DNA of 64,000 nt from Paenibacillus alkaliterrae (GTDB lineage Bacteria; Bacillota; Bacilli; Paenibacillales; Paenibacillaceae). The translations under genes were made by a program, and so were the position numbers. A model generated the notes under the pieces. That model saw nothing but the letters and a program-made list of their open reading frames with translations, searched no databases and was not told the origin of the DNA. Location of the stretch: positions 62,001 through 126,000 of the forward strand of contig NZ_JAKGAP010000017.1 in assembly GCF_021532375.1 (NCBI RefSeq), written 5' to 3'. This document shows positions 36,251-45,502 of the stretch, piece after piece. How positions within the stretch are numbered: the stretch's first letter is position 1; each line of letters starts with the position of its first letter.

Positions 36251-36450
36251 ATCGGAAAGTCATCTAATTCAGTAGACATTTTTTCTATATAAGTTGAACT
36301 AATCAATCACTCGAGTTCACGGCTGCACCGGCATCACGAACTGCAAAAACTCCAGATAATTGGTCTCAGACACGCTCTATTCATGCATGTAACGGGAAAA
36401 CCAGGCGTTATTCACGGGAATAGTCGCTTCTAGTCGGCATACGGACCGCA

Positions 36451-36474
36451 TTAGCGGGACAAATTCCAGTTAGA
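36451..36474 (+). repeat. Interspersed repeat, degenerate copy B1
   Basis: TTAGCGGGACAAATTCCAGT and the following TAGA match the repeat core, with differences concentrated in the central T-rich part. It lies about 50 bp before copy B2. Confidence 0.55.
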
Positions 36475-36496
36475 CCAGAATTACTCGCTGATGAAG

Positions 36497-36530
36497 CAAG
36501 TTTAGCGGGATTTTTTCCAGTTAGATTCGT
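36497..36530 (+). repeat. Interspersed repeat, copy B2
   Basis: A 34-bp copy of the repeat at 5163-5196 with two differences. The core is TTTAGCGGGATTTTTTCCAG followed by TTAGATTCGT. Confidence 0.75.
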
Positions 36531-36608
36531 TATTCATCCCGCGGGCGCGACGCTTGTTTGTTTGGAAACGGCTAAAGCCCATAAATAATACGAAAGGAAG
36601 ATAATTCG

Positions 36609-36641
36609 CAAGCCTGCGCATGTTACGCGCAGGCTTGTTTT
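36609..36641 (+). terminator. Terminator-like hairpin
   Basis: CAAGCCTGCGC pairs with GCGCAGGCTTG around a 7-nt loop, followed by TTTT. It probably ends transcription from the upstream AraC gene before the transporter promoter. Confidence 0.75.
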
Positions 36642-36764
36642 GTTCATATTTACCTTGTTATGGAAAATCGACTGTCAATAACGCGCAAAGCCGATTGCGC
36701 AACAAGTCACCATCGTGTTATCAGGAGGTCATTATCCTAGTGGTTGGCCATCTTGAATACGTAC

Positions 36765-36770
36765 TATAAT
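36765..36770 (+). promoter_or_regulatory. Probable -10 box of the third transporter operon
   Basis: A perfect TATAAT 38 nt before the start codon. No good -35 is present (TTGGCC with a 15-bp gap is the nearest), consistent with activator dependence. Confidence 0.45.
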
Positions 36771-36808
36771 GGCGTTGCAAGGGATTGGAATACAGGAAGG
36801 GTGGGCTC

Positions 36809-37786
36809 ATGAAAGCTTCAGAAGCGGTGTTGATGCAATCGAAGGCAGAGATCAAAATTTGGAAGAAGCAGCGCGACTTCCTCCGGAAGCTTAACAAATT
36901 CAAATGGCTGCTGCTTATGACGCTGCCGGGCGTCGCGTATTTGTTCATCAACAATTACATTCCGATGTACGGGGTCATTCTTGCGTTCAAGCAATACAAT
37001 TATGCGGACGGTATCTTCGGAAGTCCTTGGTCAGGCTTTGACAATTTCAAATTTTTGTTCAACTCTCCGGACGCGTACACCATTACACGCAATACGATCG
37101 GGTACAACATTGTTTTTATTTTCCTTAATCTCGTGCTGGCCCTTCTAACGGCGCTGCTCATTAACGAAATTAAAGAGAAGGTTGTCTCGCGCTTCTATCA
37201 GAGCATGTTTCTGCTGCCGCACATTGTTTCCATGGTTATCGTCGCTTATCTTGTCTACAGCTTCTTGAACATGGAGAGCGGTCTTATCAATAGGCTGCTG
37301 GACAAATGGCTGGACAAGGAAGCGATCGCGTGGTACAGCGAAGCGAAATATTGGCCTTACGTACTCGTTATCGTCAATGCTTGGAAGCATGTCGGCTACT
37401 TATCCATCATCTACTTCGCTGCGATTATCGGAATCGATAAGGAATATTACGAGGCCGCGACGATCGACGGTGCCGGCAAATGGCGGCAAATGACGCGCAT
37501 TACGCTGCCGCTTATCGCTCCCGTCATTACAACAATGACACTGCTGTCGGTCAGCGGCATTCTTCGTTCGGACTTCGGCCTCTTCTTCCAGGTGCCGATG
37601 AACACGGGTGCGCTGCTCTCGACCACGAACACGATCGATACGTTCGTCTATAGGGCTATGCTGACGCTCGGTGATATCGGCATGTCGTCGGCTGCGGGCA
37701 TCTATCAATCGTTCATCAGCCTGCTCCTCATTCTAGCTGCCAACTACGCCGTGCGATTAGTGAATAAACAGGATGCCTTATTTTAG
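36809..37786 (+). CDS. ABC transporter permease, LplB type
   Basis: A 325-residue permease with about six helices, LplB-type FINNYIPMYGVILAFKQYNY segment and EAA motif YEAATIDGAGKWRQMTRITL. ATG 36809 follows GGAAGGGTGGG; an in-frame ATG at 36785 would place that ribosome site inside the gene. First gene of the third LplB/YtcP operon. Confidence 0.92.
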   Translation: MKASEAVLMQSKAEIKIWKKQRDFLRKLNKFKWLLLMTLPGVAYLFINNYIPMYGVILAFKQYNYADGIFGSPWSGFDNFKFLFNSPDAYTITRNTIGYNIVFIFLNLVLALLTALLINEIKEKVVSRFYQSMFLLPHIVSMVIVAYLVYSFLNMESGLINRLLDKWLDKEAIAWYSEAKYWPYVLVIVNAWKHVGYLSIIYFAAIIGIDKEYYEAATIDGAGKWRQMTRITLPLIAPVITTMTLLSVSGILRSDFGLFFQVPMNTGALLSTTNTIDTFVYRAMLTLGDIGMSSAAGIYQSFISLLLILAANYAVRLVNKQDALF

Positions 37787-37803
37787 GGAAAGGATGCGAG
37801 ACA

Positions 37804-38694
37804 ATGCTAACGAAACAAAAGCTTGACCAATTCGGTATCCATACGTTTTTTACGCTTTTTACGATCGGATCACTGCTTCCTTTTGTCCTAATTTTTATGG
37901 TCTCGATTTCGGATGAGTCATCAATAAGCGCGAACGGCTACTCCTTGCTCCCAACCAGCATCAGTTTTGCCGCCTACCGGTTTCTGCTGTATGATTTTAC
38001 GGAAATAGCGAGAGCCTACGGCGTCACCATTCTATGCACGATCATTGGTGTTATGGTCAGCTTATTCAACACGACGCTGCTTGCCTATCCGCTCTCACGG
38101 ATGGAGCTGCCGTTTCGCCGAAGCTTGTCCTTCTACATTTTCTTCACGATGCTGTTCAGCGGCGGAATGGTGCCTTGGTATTTGACCTTCGTCAATCTCG
38201 TCCCGGTCAAAAATACGCTGCTTGCCATGATCATACCAGGTATGCTGTTAAGTGCGTTCAACGTGCTGCTCATGCGGAGTTTCTTCTCCCATTCGATTCC
38301 CGACTCGGTCGTCGAAGCTGGAATTATGGATGGGGCGAGTGAATTTCAGGTTTTCCAAAAAATTATCGTCCCGTTATCGCTGCCGATTATGGCGACGATC
38401 GGTTTGTTCACGACGCTGGCGTATTGGAACGATTGGTATAATTGCTTGCTTTTTATCGACAGCCCCGCGTTGTATAACGTCCAATACTTGATGACGAAAA
38501 CGCTTACGAATATTCAATTTTTGCTTATGAGGGCTGACAGCTCCGCGCAAGCGGGCGAGCTGCTGGCGAAAATGCCGCGAGAGACGGTGCGCATGGCGTT
38601 AGCGATCGTTGGAATTGCGCCTTTACTGTTTGCCTACCCGTTCTTTCAGAAATTTTACATTAGCGGCATCACGAGCGGTGCCGTAAAGGGCTGA
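37804..38694 (+). CDS. ABC transporter permease, YtcP/LplC type
   Basis: A 296-residue permease with six helices. Its EAA loop is divergent (VEAGIMDGASEFQVFQKIIV), with Gly for the second Ala, and an extra His lies before it (SFFSHSIPDSVVEA). The end YPFFQKFYISGITSGAVKG is family-like. Second membrane subunit of the operon. Confidence 0.91.
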   Translation: MLTKQKLDQFGIHTFFTLFTIGSLLPFVLIFMVSISDESSISANGYSLLPTSISFAAYRFLLYDFTEIARAYGVTILCTIIGVMVSLFNTTLLAYPLSRMELPFRRSLSFYIFFTMLFSGGMVPWYLTFVNLVPVKNTLLAMIIPGMLLSAFNVLLMRSFFSHSIPDSVVEAGIMDGASEFQVFQKIIVPLSLPIMATIGLFTTLAYWNDWYNCLLFIDSPALYNVQYLMTKTLTNIQFLLMRADSSAQAGELLAKMPRETVRMALAIVGIAPLLFAYPFFQKFYISGITSGAVKG

Positions 38695-38841
38695 CGTAAG
38701 CGGGTCTGTTCATTTGACTAAGGCAAGGGGGTGTTGATGTCGTTATAGGACTAGCGTTAGTTTGATATTGCAAAACCGATATTACAGCATTAAAGTATGA
38801 TTTTTCATCCAAACAGAGTATGGAGAGGGGATTTTCAGTTC

Positions 38842-40371
38842 ATGCGAATACCAATCAAATTGGCAATGATCCTCATGTTTTGCTGTATGTTGATTGTATC
38901 GGCCTGCGGCAAAAACGAAGCGGGGAGCAATGGTGCGGAGAACAACAAAGAGGATGCCCCTTCAACGAACGCAGCGGATTCCGGCGCAGACAAATTGGAG
39001 CCTTACAAAATTACGCTCGTCTATCCGGCTTCGGCGGCCAAAGATTTGTCTCTTGTGCAGGAAGAGATGAGCAAGTATTTGACCGAAAAAATGAACGCAA
39101 CGATTGAGCTTAGGCCGATCGAGTGGGGCGCATGGGACGACAAGACGAATTTGATGAAAATTTCCAACGAGCCGTTCGATCTGATGTTTACGGCCAGCTG
39201 GTACTATTACCCGAGCGACGTGGTGAAAGGGCAATATCACGATCTTGACGAGCTCATGAACGAGTACGGTAAAGATATTCCGGATGTATTGGGGCCTGAT
39301 TTCCTCAAAGGAGCACGTATCGGCGGCAAGCTTTATGCCCTGCCAACGAAGAAGGAATTCGGCCAAGGCTTCGGCTTACTTCTGAATAAACGTTTCGTCG
39401 ATAAATACAAAATCGATACGAACGGCATCAAATCGATGGAAGAGCTGGAAGAAATGTTCCAAATAATCAAACAAAACGAGCCGGACGTCGTACCGATCGT
39501 CTCGTCCAAATTTACGAACGTTTGGGGAGCTGCAAACTACGACGGCATTACGGCCGGATTGTCGGTTCCGCGCGGCAGCACGGAAATGAAAGTGGTTGAT
39601 GTTCTGGACGATCCGAAGCAGCTCGAGTTTTATAAACGGATGCATCAATGGAACAAGAACGGCTGGTTTGACAAGGACGTCATGACATCCGATTCGGAAC
39701 AGGCGATGAACATGATCAAGGCGGACAAGGCGTTTGCCGTCGCTTCCTCGCTCAAGCCGGGCAAGGATAAAGAAATGACCGTACAGTACGGAACAGAAGT
39801 TGTTCAAGTCGAAACCGCGGAGCCGTTCACCGTGACGGGCGACGCTCAAGGCGCTATGCTTGGCATTTCGCGCACATCCAAGGACCCGTCAAGAGCCATG
39901 ATGTTTCTGAATTTGCTTTACACGGACGCCAAATTGATCAATATGCTCAACTGGGGCATCGAAGGCAAGCATTACGTGAAAAAGTCGGACAACGTCATCG
40001 ATTATCCGGAAGGCGTGACGGCAGAGTCGCAGACGTATCCAAATCCGGGCGGCTGGATGTTTGGAAATCAGTTCAATACGTACTTGTGGGCGAACGAGGA
40101 CCCTGACAAATGGAAGTTGTTCGATGAGTTTAACGCTCGCTCGGAGCGTTCGATTATACTCGGCTTCACCTTCAACCAAGAGCCCGTCAAATCGGAATTG
40201 GCTTCAATCGCCAACGTGGAGGCGGAGTTTCACGACGCTCTTGCCTCAGGCGCCGTAGATCCGGAGAAGACGATTGCGAAGTGGAAGGAAAAACGCGCAG
40301 CAGCCGGCTATGACCGCATCAAGGCCGAGGTTGAGAAGCAGCTTCAGGAATGGGCCGCAGCTCAAAAATAA
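38842..40371 (+). CDS. Extracellular oligosaccharide-binding lipoprotein
   Basis: A 509-residue substrate-binding protein with lipobox cysteine C22 (LIVSAC). It carries a DUF3502-like C-terminal region (FNQEPVKSELASI...AGYDRIKAEVEKQLQEW), which sets it apart from the other LplA-like proteins in the window and is common in Paenibacillus transporters. ATG 38842 follows GAGAGGGGA at a 9-nt gap; an in-frame ATG 15 codons earlier would break the signal peptide. A strong terminator ends the operon before the kinase gene. Confidence 0.9.
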   Translation: MRIPIKLAMILMFCCMLIVSACGKNEAGSNGAENNKEDAPSTNAADSGADKLEPYKITLVYPASAAKDLSLVQEEMSKYLTEKMNATIELRPIEWGAWDDKTNLMKISNEPFDLMFTASWYYYPSDVVKGQYHDLDELMNEYGKDIPDVLGPDFLKGARIGGKLYALPTKKEFGQGFGLLLNKRFVDKYKIDTNGIKSMEELEEMFQIIKQNEPDVVPIVSSKFTNVWGAANYDGITAGLSVPRGSTEMKVVDVLDDPKQLEFYKRMHQWNKNGWFDKDVMTSDSEQAMNMIKADKAFAVASSLKPGKDKEMTVQYGTEVVQVETAEPFTVTGDAQGAMLGISRTSKDPSRAMMFLNLLYTDAKLINMLNWGIEGKHYVKKSDNVIDYPEGVTAESQTYPNPGGWMFGNQFNTYLWANEDPDKWKLFDEFNARSERSIILGFTFNQEPVKSELASIANVEAEFHDALASGAVDPEKTIAKWKEKRAAAGYDRIKAEVEKQLQEWAAAQK

Positions 40372-40407
40372 TAGCCGCACAAGCTGAAGACTGCACTGGC
40401 ATTACCG

Positions 40408-40455
40408 GCCGGTTTCTTCGTCCGATCGCAATCGGACGCAAGAGGCCGGCTTATT
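40408..40455 (+). terminator. Terminator after the binding-protein gene
   Basis: GCCGGTTTCTTCGTCCGAT pairs with ATCGGACGCAAGAGGCCGGC around CGCA with one bulge, followed by TTATT. Confidence 0.75.
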
Positions 40456-40571
40456 GCCATGATCATGCATAATTGTATAACATTAACGAGATGAAAGGCA
40501 GAGGATATAGTCGACAAGCATCGAAATGATAGAAACAACTACCATCCATCTCATTAGGAGCGTCTTAAGCC

Positions 40572-42305
40572 ATGAGAAGTTCTCTTCACTACAAGCTGAT
40601 TATCGGGTTTATTTCCATTGCCGTGCCCCTTGTCGCTTTGCTTCTATACAATAACGTATACGCTTCCAATACAGTAAGAGAGCAGGTCACGCAATCGAAC
40701 AAAAACGCGGTTATGCTGTATGCCAATCAAATACAAGCCGCCCTTGATCGTGAAACGAACTTTTTGTACAATCTTACCGTCGACGATCCGAATATTACAT
40801 TATTATCCCGTTACTTGAACGATCCGACTGAGTATATGCTGACCAAGGTGCGTATTCTTAATGAATTAAGCCGGTATCACCGCTTTGACAGCAGCGTCGA
40901 TTTTCAATTCATCTATTCCATAGAAAACAAAGATCTCTTTAATACGGCCTTTAAAACTAAAGATTATAATGAAGTGATTGCGATAAAAACGATGCTCACG
41001 CAGCTATTGGACGGCCTTGAGCCGGACAGCCCGTTTTTTTGGGAATGGAAATCTGTTCAATACGGGGACGATCATGCCCTGGTCCGGCTGGTGGATACGA
41101 GAGAAGGGTTTTACTTAGGCGCGTTCGTAAGATTGAGCCACATGATGATACCGCCCGATTTGATTCAGTTAGGGGATAAAGGATTCGCTTCGTTTATTTT
41201 GGAGGATGGCGAAATTATAGCTGGCGAAGAGATTCACGTCCGTTACTCCGAGCTTCCTTTGCTTGATTATAATCCCGACGATACGTATCAGCTCCTTCAT
41301 TTTCAAGATGACAGATACGTTGCAGTTACGAGCCCGATCAAGGGGACCGATACAATGCTGAGCGTCTTTATCCCGGAGCGGGAAATGCTGAGGAAGCTGC
41401 CTTATTTTAAATGGATCATTTCTATTATTCCCGTGCTGGCGGCTATCGTTCTTTTGTTCTATATCATTTATCTGAGAGACATCGTGCTGAAGCCAATGAA
41501 CAAATTAATACGCGGTATGGTCAGAATAAAGGAGGGGAATTTAAGCATTCGGCTGCAGCCGTCAAAGACGAAGGATTTTACGCTTATCAACGAGACGTTC
41601 AACGATATGGCTGAGCAAATTGAGGAGCTGAAAATTTCCGTGTACGAGGAGCGAATTGAAGCTCATCGAGCGGAGCTGAAGCATTTGCAGCTTCAGATGA
41701 ACCCTCACTTCATTTTGAATGCGATCAATATTCTTTACAATTTGGCACAGCTCAAAAAATACGACATTATCCAAATGATGTGCCTGAATATGGTCAATTA
41801 TTTCCGGTTTACGACACAAACCCATCGAAGCGTGGTGAGGATCGCCGAGGAGCTGGAGCATATGGAGAGCTACATCAACATTCAACAGCATCGGTTCCCG
41901 GGCAAGATTACGTATCGTTTCGAGGTCGAGGACGGACTGGAGAAAATGTCCATTCCTCCGCTGCTCATTCAGCCCTTCATCGAAAATAGCATGAAATATG
42001 GCTTCGATTTTATGGAGAAGCCTTTTCATATCGATATTCGCATTACCAGCATGCCGGATTCGCAGCTTATGCAAATCGTTATTTCCGATAACGGAGCGGG
42101 CTTCTCCGAACCTATATTGGCCGAATTGCAAAACGGCCGCTATTTCGGAACGCAGGACGGCGAGCATTTGGGCATTTGGAATGTGTACCATCGGCTCCAT
42201 TTCTTGTTCGGGCAAACGTCCCGCATACAATTTGCGAATGGAGTCGATTCGGGAGCTAACGTCACGATTTGGATGCCGGTTCGGACCTTGGAGCAGTTCG
42301 CGTGA
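40572..42305 (+). CDS. YesM-type sensor histidine kinase
   Basis: A 577-residue membrane kinase of the YesM / LytS-type His_kinase family. Membrane segments lie at about 8-27 and 280-300 and enclose an extracellular sensor; a HAMP domain follows (about 300-355), then the His_kinase domain with phospho-acceptor H379 in QMNPHFILNAIN, and a HATPase domain (FIENSMKYGF, DNGAGF). In Bacillota these kinases sit beside oligosaccharide transporters and signal to an AraC-type response regulator, here the next gene. AGGAG lies 10 nt before the ATG. Confidence 0.92.
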   Translation: MRSSLHYKLIIGFISIAVPLVALLLYNNVYASNTVREQVTQSNKNAVMLYANQIQAALDRETNFLYNLTVDDPNITLLSRYLNDPTEYMLTKVRILNELSRYHRFDSSVDFQFIYSIENKDLFNTAFKTKDYNEVIAIKTMLTQLLDGLEPDSPFFWEWKSVQYGDDHALVRLVDTREGFYLGAFVRLSHMMIPPDLIQLGDKGFASFILEDGEIIAGEEIHVRYSELPLLDYNPDDTYQLLHFQDDRYVAVTSPIKGTDTMLSVFIPEREMLRKLPYFKWIISIIPVLAAIVLLFYIIYLRDIVLKPMNKLIRGMVRIKEGNLSIRLQPSKTKDFTLINETFNDMAEQIEELKISVYEERIEAHRAELKHLQLQMNPHFILNAINILYNLAQLKKYDIIQMMCLNMVNYFRFTTQTHRSVVRIAEELEHMESYINIQQHRFPGKITYRFEVEDGLEKMSIPPLLIQPFIENSMKYGFDFMEKPFHIDIRITSMPDSQLMQIVISDNGAGFSEPILAELQNGRYFGTQDGEHLGIWNVYHRLHFLFGQTSRIQFANGVDSGANVTIWMPVRTLEQFA

Positions 42306-42332
42306 ACGAATTCGCATTGAAGGAGGATTTCA

Positions 42333-43916
42333 ATGACTGGAGCAGCACTTATTGTAGACGATGAAATTTATGCGGTCATGGGAATTAAGAGCGGTATCGA
42401 TTGGGAAGCGCTGCGGATTTCCGAAGTGTATGAGGCCTATAATATGCGTGAAGCGATTGCGGTTTTCGAGCGATCGAGCATTGATATTCTTATTTGCGAT
42501 ATCGATATGCCGAAAGGAACGGGAATCGAGCTGGTGGAGTGGGTCAATACGCAGTCGCCCGCGACGGAGACGATTTTTCTAACGGCCCATTCTGATTTTG
42601 CATTTATGCAACGCGCAGTTCAACTGGGCAGCTTCGATTATATGTTGAAGCCCGTCGCTTTCGACACGCTGCAAACGACGCTTGAGAAGGCGATGCAAGC
42701 GCTTGAGCAAGAGCGGGAGCTGGAGCGTCTGCGGGAACAATATAAGCCGTACTACGAGCTTTGGACGAAGAACAAGCCGCTCGTCGCCACTCAATTTTGG
42801 AACGATTTGTTTGCGAGAAAGAAGCTGTGCGCGCCGGATAACGCCGCAAGCCTCATAGCCGATCACGAGCTGCCGATCACGCCCCAAACCCGCATTTTGC
42901 CTATTGTCATCAGCGTCGAGAGCTGGCTGCAGGAATTGGGCAACAACGATGAAGAAATGCTGGAGTATGCCTTGCGGGAAGCGGCCTCTGACATACTGCT
43001 CGAAGGCGCCCGCGGGGCAGTTCTCGAGACGAAGCACGGCGTTAACGTCGTCATCCTATTTGCGAAGGAGGGCGAACTGGAGGCAGAGCGGCAAATCGAA
43101 AGCAAATGCCGGCAATTTATCGACTATTGCAAGGAGCGGATGGGCGGCAGCCTCTCGTGCTACATCGGCGAAGCATCGCTGCCTCATGAGCTGCGCGATA
43201 TGTATCGCCGGCTGCTCGATATGGAGTATAACAATCTTCATAAGTCGAATCAGGTGTATTGGTACAAAAATTATGAAGCCGGTCATGCGGCGCCTAAGCT
43301 GCCGGAGTTCGCCGCTTGGACGATCCTGCTTGAGCAAGGGAAAAAAGCCGAAATGGAGAAGGAAATTAACCGCTTCTTCTCAGAGGTCGGCAAGCATCAG
43401 CGGCTGGGAGCGGACTCGCTGCATGCTTTTTATAACGGCTTTTTGCAAATGATCCATTACATTTTACATAAGAAGGGCTTGTCCGCCCATGAGCTGCTGG
43501 ACAGCCATCGCGATATGGCGAACAAAAGCTTCCCGCGTTCACTGGAGCAATTGCAGGTTTGGGCGCTCAAGCTGGTCGCGGTCGTATCCGATTATTTGCA
43601 TCATAACGATTCCGTCATTAAGCGGCTGCAATGCTACATCGCCGATCGCTTGAACGAAGCGATCACGAGAGAGCAGCTTGCGGAGCATGTGCATTTGAAT
43701 CCCGCGTATTTATCCCGCCTTTTCAAGAAAGAGGTCGGCGAATCGATTACCGATTATATCCTGCGCGAGCGGATGAAGGTTGCGAGGGAGCTTATTCAAA
43801 ACTCGACGATACCTATTTCCGACATCGCCAGATCGCTCGGCTTCAGCAATTTCTCTTATTTCTCGAAAATGTTCAAAAAAGTTTACGGCACGACGCCTCA
43901 GCATTGCAGGCGGTAG
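42333..43916 (+). CDS. YesN-type response regulator with AraC DNA-binding domain
   Basis: A 527-residue regulator: N-terminal receiver domain (1-120) with acidic pocket DDE, phospho-acceptor D56 in CDIDMP, T/S in FLTAHSD and K in YMLKPV; a middle region of about 260 residues; and a C-terminal double helix-turn-helix (REQLAEHVHLNPAYLSRLFK; ISDIARSLGFSNFSYFSKMF). Pairs with the kinase 27 bp upstream. It likely controls the neighbouring transporter operon, which then would have two candidate regulators (this and the membrane AraC protein). Confidence 0.92.
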   Translation: MTGAALIVDDEIYAVMGIKSGIDWEALRISEVYEAYNMREAIAVFERSSIDILICDIDMPKGTGIELVEWVNTQSPATETIFLTAHSDFAFMQRAVQLGSFDYMLKPVAFDTLQTTLEKAMQALEQERELERLREQYKPYYELWTKNKPLVATQFWNDLFARKKLCAPDNAASLIADHELPITPQTRILPIVISVESWLQELGNNDEEMLEYALREAASDILLEGARGAVLETKHGVNVVILFAKEGELEAERQIESKCRQFIDYCKERMGGSLSCYIGEASLPHELRDMYRRLLDMEYNNLHKSNQVYWYKNYEAGHAAPKLPEFAAWTILLEQGKKAEMEKEINRFFSEVGKHQRLGADSLHAFYNGFLQMIHYILHKKGLSAHELLDSHRDMANKSFPRSLEQLQVWALKLVAVVSDYLHHNDSVIKRLQCYIADRLNEAITREQLAEHVHLNPAYLSRLFKKEVGESITDYILRERMKVARELIQNSTIPISDIARSLGFSNFSYFSKMFKKVYGTTPQHCRR

Positions 43917-43930
43917 CGCTAGTGCAAGGA

Positions 43931-43970
43931 CAAGGCCATAACGTTAAGCGGTATGGCTTTTAATTTTTTA
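43931..43970 (+). terminator. Terminator of the two-component operon
   Basis: AAGGCCATAACG pairs with CGGTATGGCTTTT around TTAAG, followed by AATTTTTTA. Confidence 0.78.
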
Positions 43971-44084
43971 GTAGAGGAGCTCCGGATGAAGTTTTCCCAG
44001 TCGAATTCCATTTTTGCCTTAAAGCGTCCTATCGTTTCAGTCATATATTAGTATAATCACAATTGAAATGGGGTAAACTAATTT

Positions 44085-44474
44085 ATGGAAATACCTGTAA
44101 CAGGTTATGTCGTTCATAACAAAGATTCGGATTCTGAGCATTCTCATATCCTATATCTTACAAGTTGGAATGGCAGACCGATTCATGTCCATGAGTTTTC
44201 GGGAGTCACTTCCTTTGACGTCGGCCACGACCACCGGTATGCAGGCAAGACGGAACCAGCACCTTCGGGCGTCAAACATGTTCATCATTATTGTACCTTT
44301 ACGTCCGTGGATAACGATCATAAGCATATCATTAAAGGAACGACCGGACCCGCCATTCCGCTTCCGAGAGGCGGGCACTATCATTATTTTGAAGGCTGTA
44401 CTTCGGTCAGCGGTTTGACCCCTCATGCGCATCAGTATTGCGGAAAAACAGGCAACGAATTGGATTATTGTTAA
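44085..44474 (+). CDS. YmaF family histidine-rich protein
   Basis: A 129-residue protein of the YmaF family (function unknown). It has at least 15 histidines arranged in repeated HxH-type units (HVHEFSGVTSFDVGHDHR, HVHHYCTFTS, HYHYFEGCTS, HAHQYCGKT), about four repeats of 25-30 residues. The layout suggests metal binding, which would fit the iron genes that follow, but this is inference. There is no signal peptide. It is a single gene with its own terminator and no visible Fur box. Confidence 0.85.
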   Translation: MEIPVTGYVVHNKDSDSEHSHILYLTSWNGRPIHVHEFSGVTSFDVGHDHRYAGKTEPAPSGVKHVHHYCTFTSVDNDHKHIIKGTTGPAIPLPRGGHYHYFEGCTSVSGLTPHAHQYCGKTGNELDYC

Positions 44475-44482
44475 CGAAGCAC

Positions 44483-44520
44483 AAAGCGACGATTTCCACG
44501 GAGTGGGATCGTCGCTTTTG
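44483..44520 (+). terminator. Terminator of the ymaF-like gene
   Basis: AAAGCGACGAT pairs with ATCGTCGCTTT, with inner CAC/GTG pairing, followed by TGTTAG. Confidence 0.75.
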
Positions 44521-44555
44521 TTAGATATCGGAAAACATATATAAGGCTGTTTTGT

Positions 44556-44589
44556 TTGACATCTATTTTGAGAACGATTATCATAATCA
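44556..44589 (+). promoter_or_regulatory. Promoter with overlapping Fur box (fhuF-like gene)
   Basis: TTGACA (44556-44561), a 17-bp gap and TATCAT (44579-44584). TGAGAACGATTATCA (44569-44583) matches the 7-1-7 Fur consensus at 12 of 14 arm positions, and GATTATCATAATC (44576-44588) is a further perfect palindrome. Both cover the -10 box, so iron repression is expected. Confidence 0.78.
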
Positions 44590-44626
44590 TCAGATAGTTT
44601 CATTAAACCTTTAGGAGATAGAGCAT

Positions 44627-45442
44627 ATGGTTCCCTTCGATTTACCTTTATTGCAAAATCGATTCAATATCTCGTTTGAAGCATGCACGAACAAGGAAGC
44701 AAAGGAAAGTATAACTTTGGATTCTGAAGAACAATTTGTTTACTTGCTGAAACGATTCGGTGAAGGTTTGAATACGTCGAATAGGGGCGTGATCGGTTCA
44801 CTATTTATTAAACGTTACGGCGCGTTAATTGCCGGGGGACTGTATTTATGGACCCACCATCAAATCGGGTTCGATATGTCGGTGGAGAAGGTGAAAATAA
44901 CGGTAAACGGCAGTGGGCTAAACTTTCATATCGCAGATGCGGTTACATTTAATCCATTGAAATCTGTCCATGAACCGAAACAGAAAAACGATATGTATAT
45001 CGGACATTTACTGTCAGAAAACGTTAATCCCGTGTTTGCTAAAACCGTGTATCATACCGGAATCCGGGAATCAAACCTGTGGGCTACCTTATCCTATCTG
45101 CTTGCGTATTGGAAGAAGGAATGGATAAGATCGGCTGAATCAAGCGAAATTCGCAGCAATATCGAGAACGCTTTCCGCGTCATGACAGAGCAATATAACC
45201 CGGAGTGGTTTCCCGGAAAGGCGGCCAATCCTATCATTAGCCGCTTTCGGAGTATAGATGATCCGCTGCATGAAGGACAGCACATTTTGCTTCGGGAAAA
45301 ATGCTGTTTAAATTACCGTCTGCCCGGTGAGGACCGTTATTGTTATACATGCCCTCTCATATCGGATGAGAAACGCATTGAAAAATATTTGGCGGCTCAC
45401 GCAGGAGAACATCAACCAATATCGGCACAGGGGAAAACATAA
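44627..45442 (+). CDS. FhuF-like ferric siderophore reductase
   Basis: A 271-residue cytoplasmic protein resembling FhuF and related siderophore-iron reductases. The diagnostic feature is the C-terminal [2Fe-2S] ligand set CC-x11-C-x2-C (CCLNYRLPGEDRYCYTCP). The middle part (GALIAGGLYLWTHHQIGFD) matches the hydrophobic segment of the family. It probably reduces Fe(III) in imported hydroxamate siderophores so that the iron is released. TAGGAG precedes the ATG. Controlled by its own Fur-boxed promoter and separated from the biosynthetic operon by a terminator. Confidence 0.85.
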   Translation: MVPFDLPLLQNRFNISFEACTNKEAKESITLDSEEQFVYLLKRFGEGLNTSNRGVIGSLFIKRYGALIAGGLYLWTHHQIGFDMSVEKVKITVNGSGLNFHIADAVTFNPLKSVHEPKQKNDMYIGHLLSENVNPVFAKTVYHTGIRESNLWATLSYLLAYWKKEWIRSAESSEIRSNIENAFRVMTEQYNPEWFPGKAANPIISRFRSIDDPLHEGQHILLREKCCLNYRLPGEDRYCYTCPLISDEKRIEKYLAAHAGEHQPISAQGKT

Positions 45443-45459
45443 GGTGCAGGGAGAAAAGT

Positions 45460-45495
45460 GAAGCTACTTGAACGGAAAAGTCGCTTCTCTTTTTC
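45460..45495 (+). terminator. Terminator of the fhuF-like gene
   Basis: GAAGC-T-ACTT pairs with AAGT-C-GCTTC, followed by TCTTTTT. Confidence 0.65.
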
Positions 45496-45502
45496 ATTTT
45501 AT

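Larger units (their letters stand above)
36251..36808. other. 558-bp intergenic region carrying interspersed repeats
   Basis: No gene is seen. It holds repeated CGGGA units at 36393, 36415, 36455 and 36506 (two of them clear repeat copies), a terminator-like hairpin at 36609-36641 and a perfect TATAAT at 36765-36770 ahead of the transporter operon. Confidence 0.65.

Noticed and set aside
36390-36530. CRISPR array from repeated CGGGA units
   Set aside because: Units are irregularly spaced (22, 40, 51 bp), diverged, and no cas genes are present.
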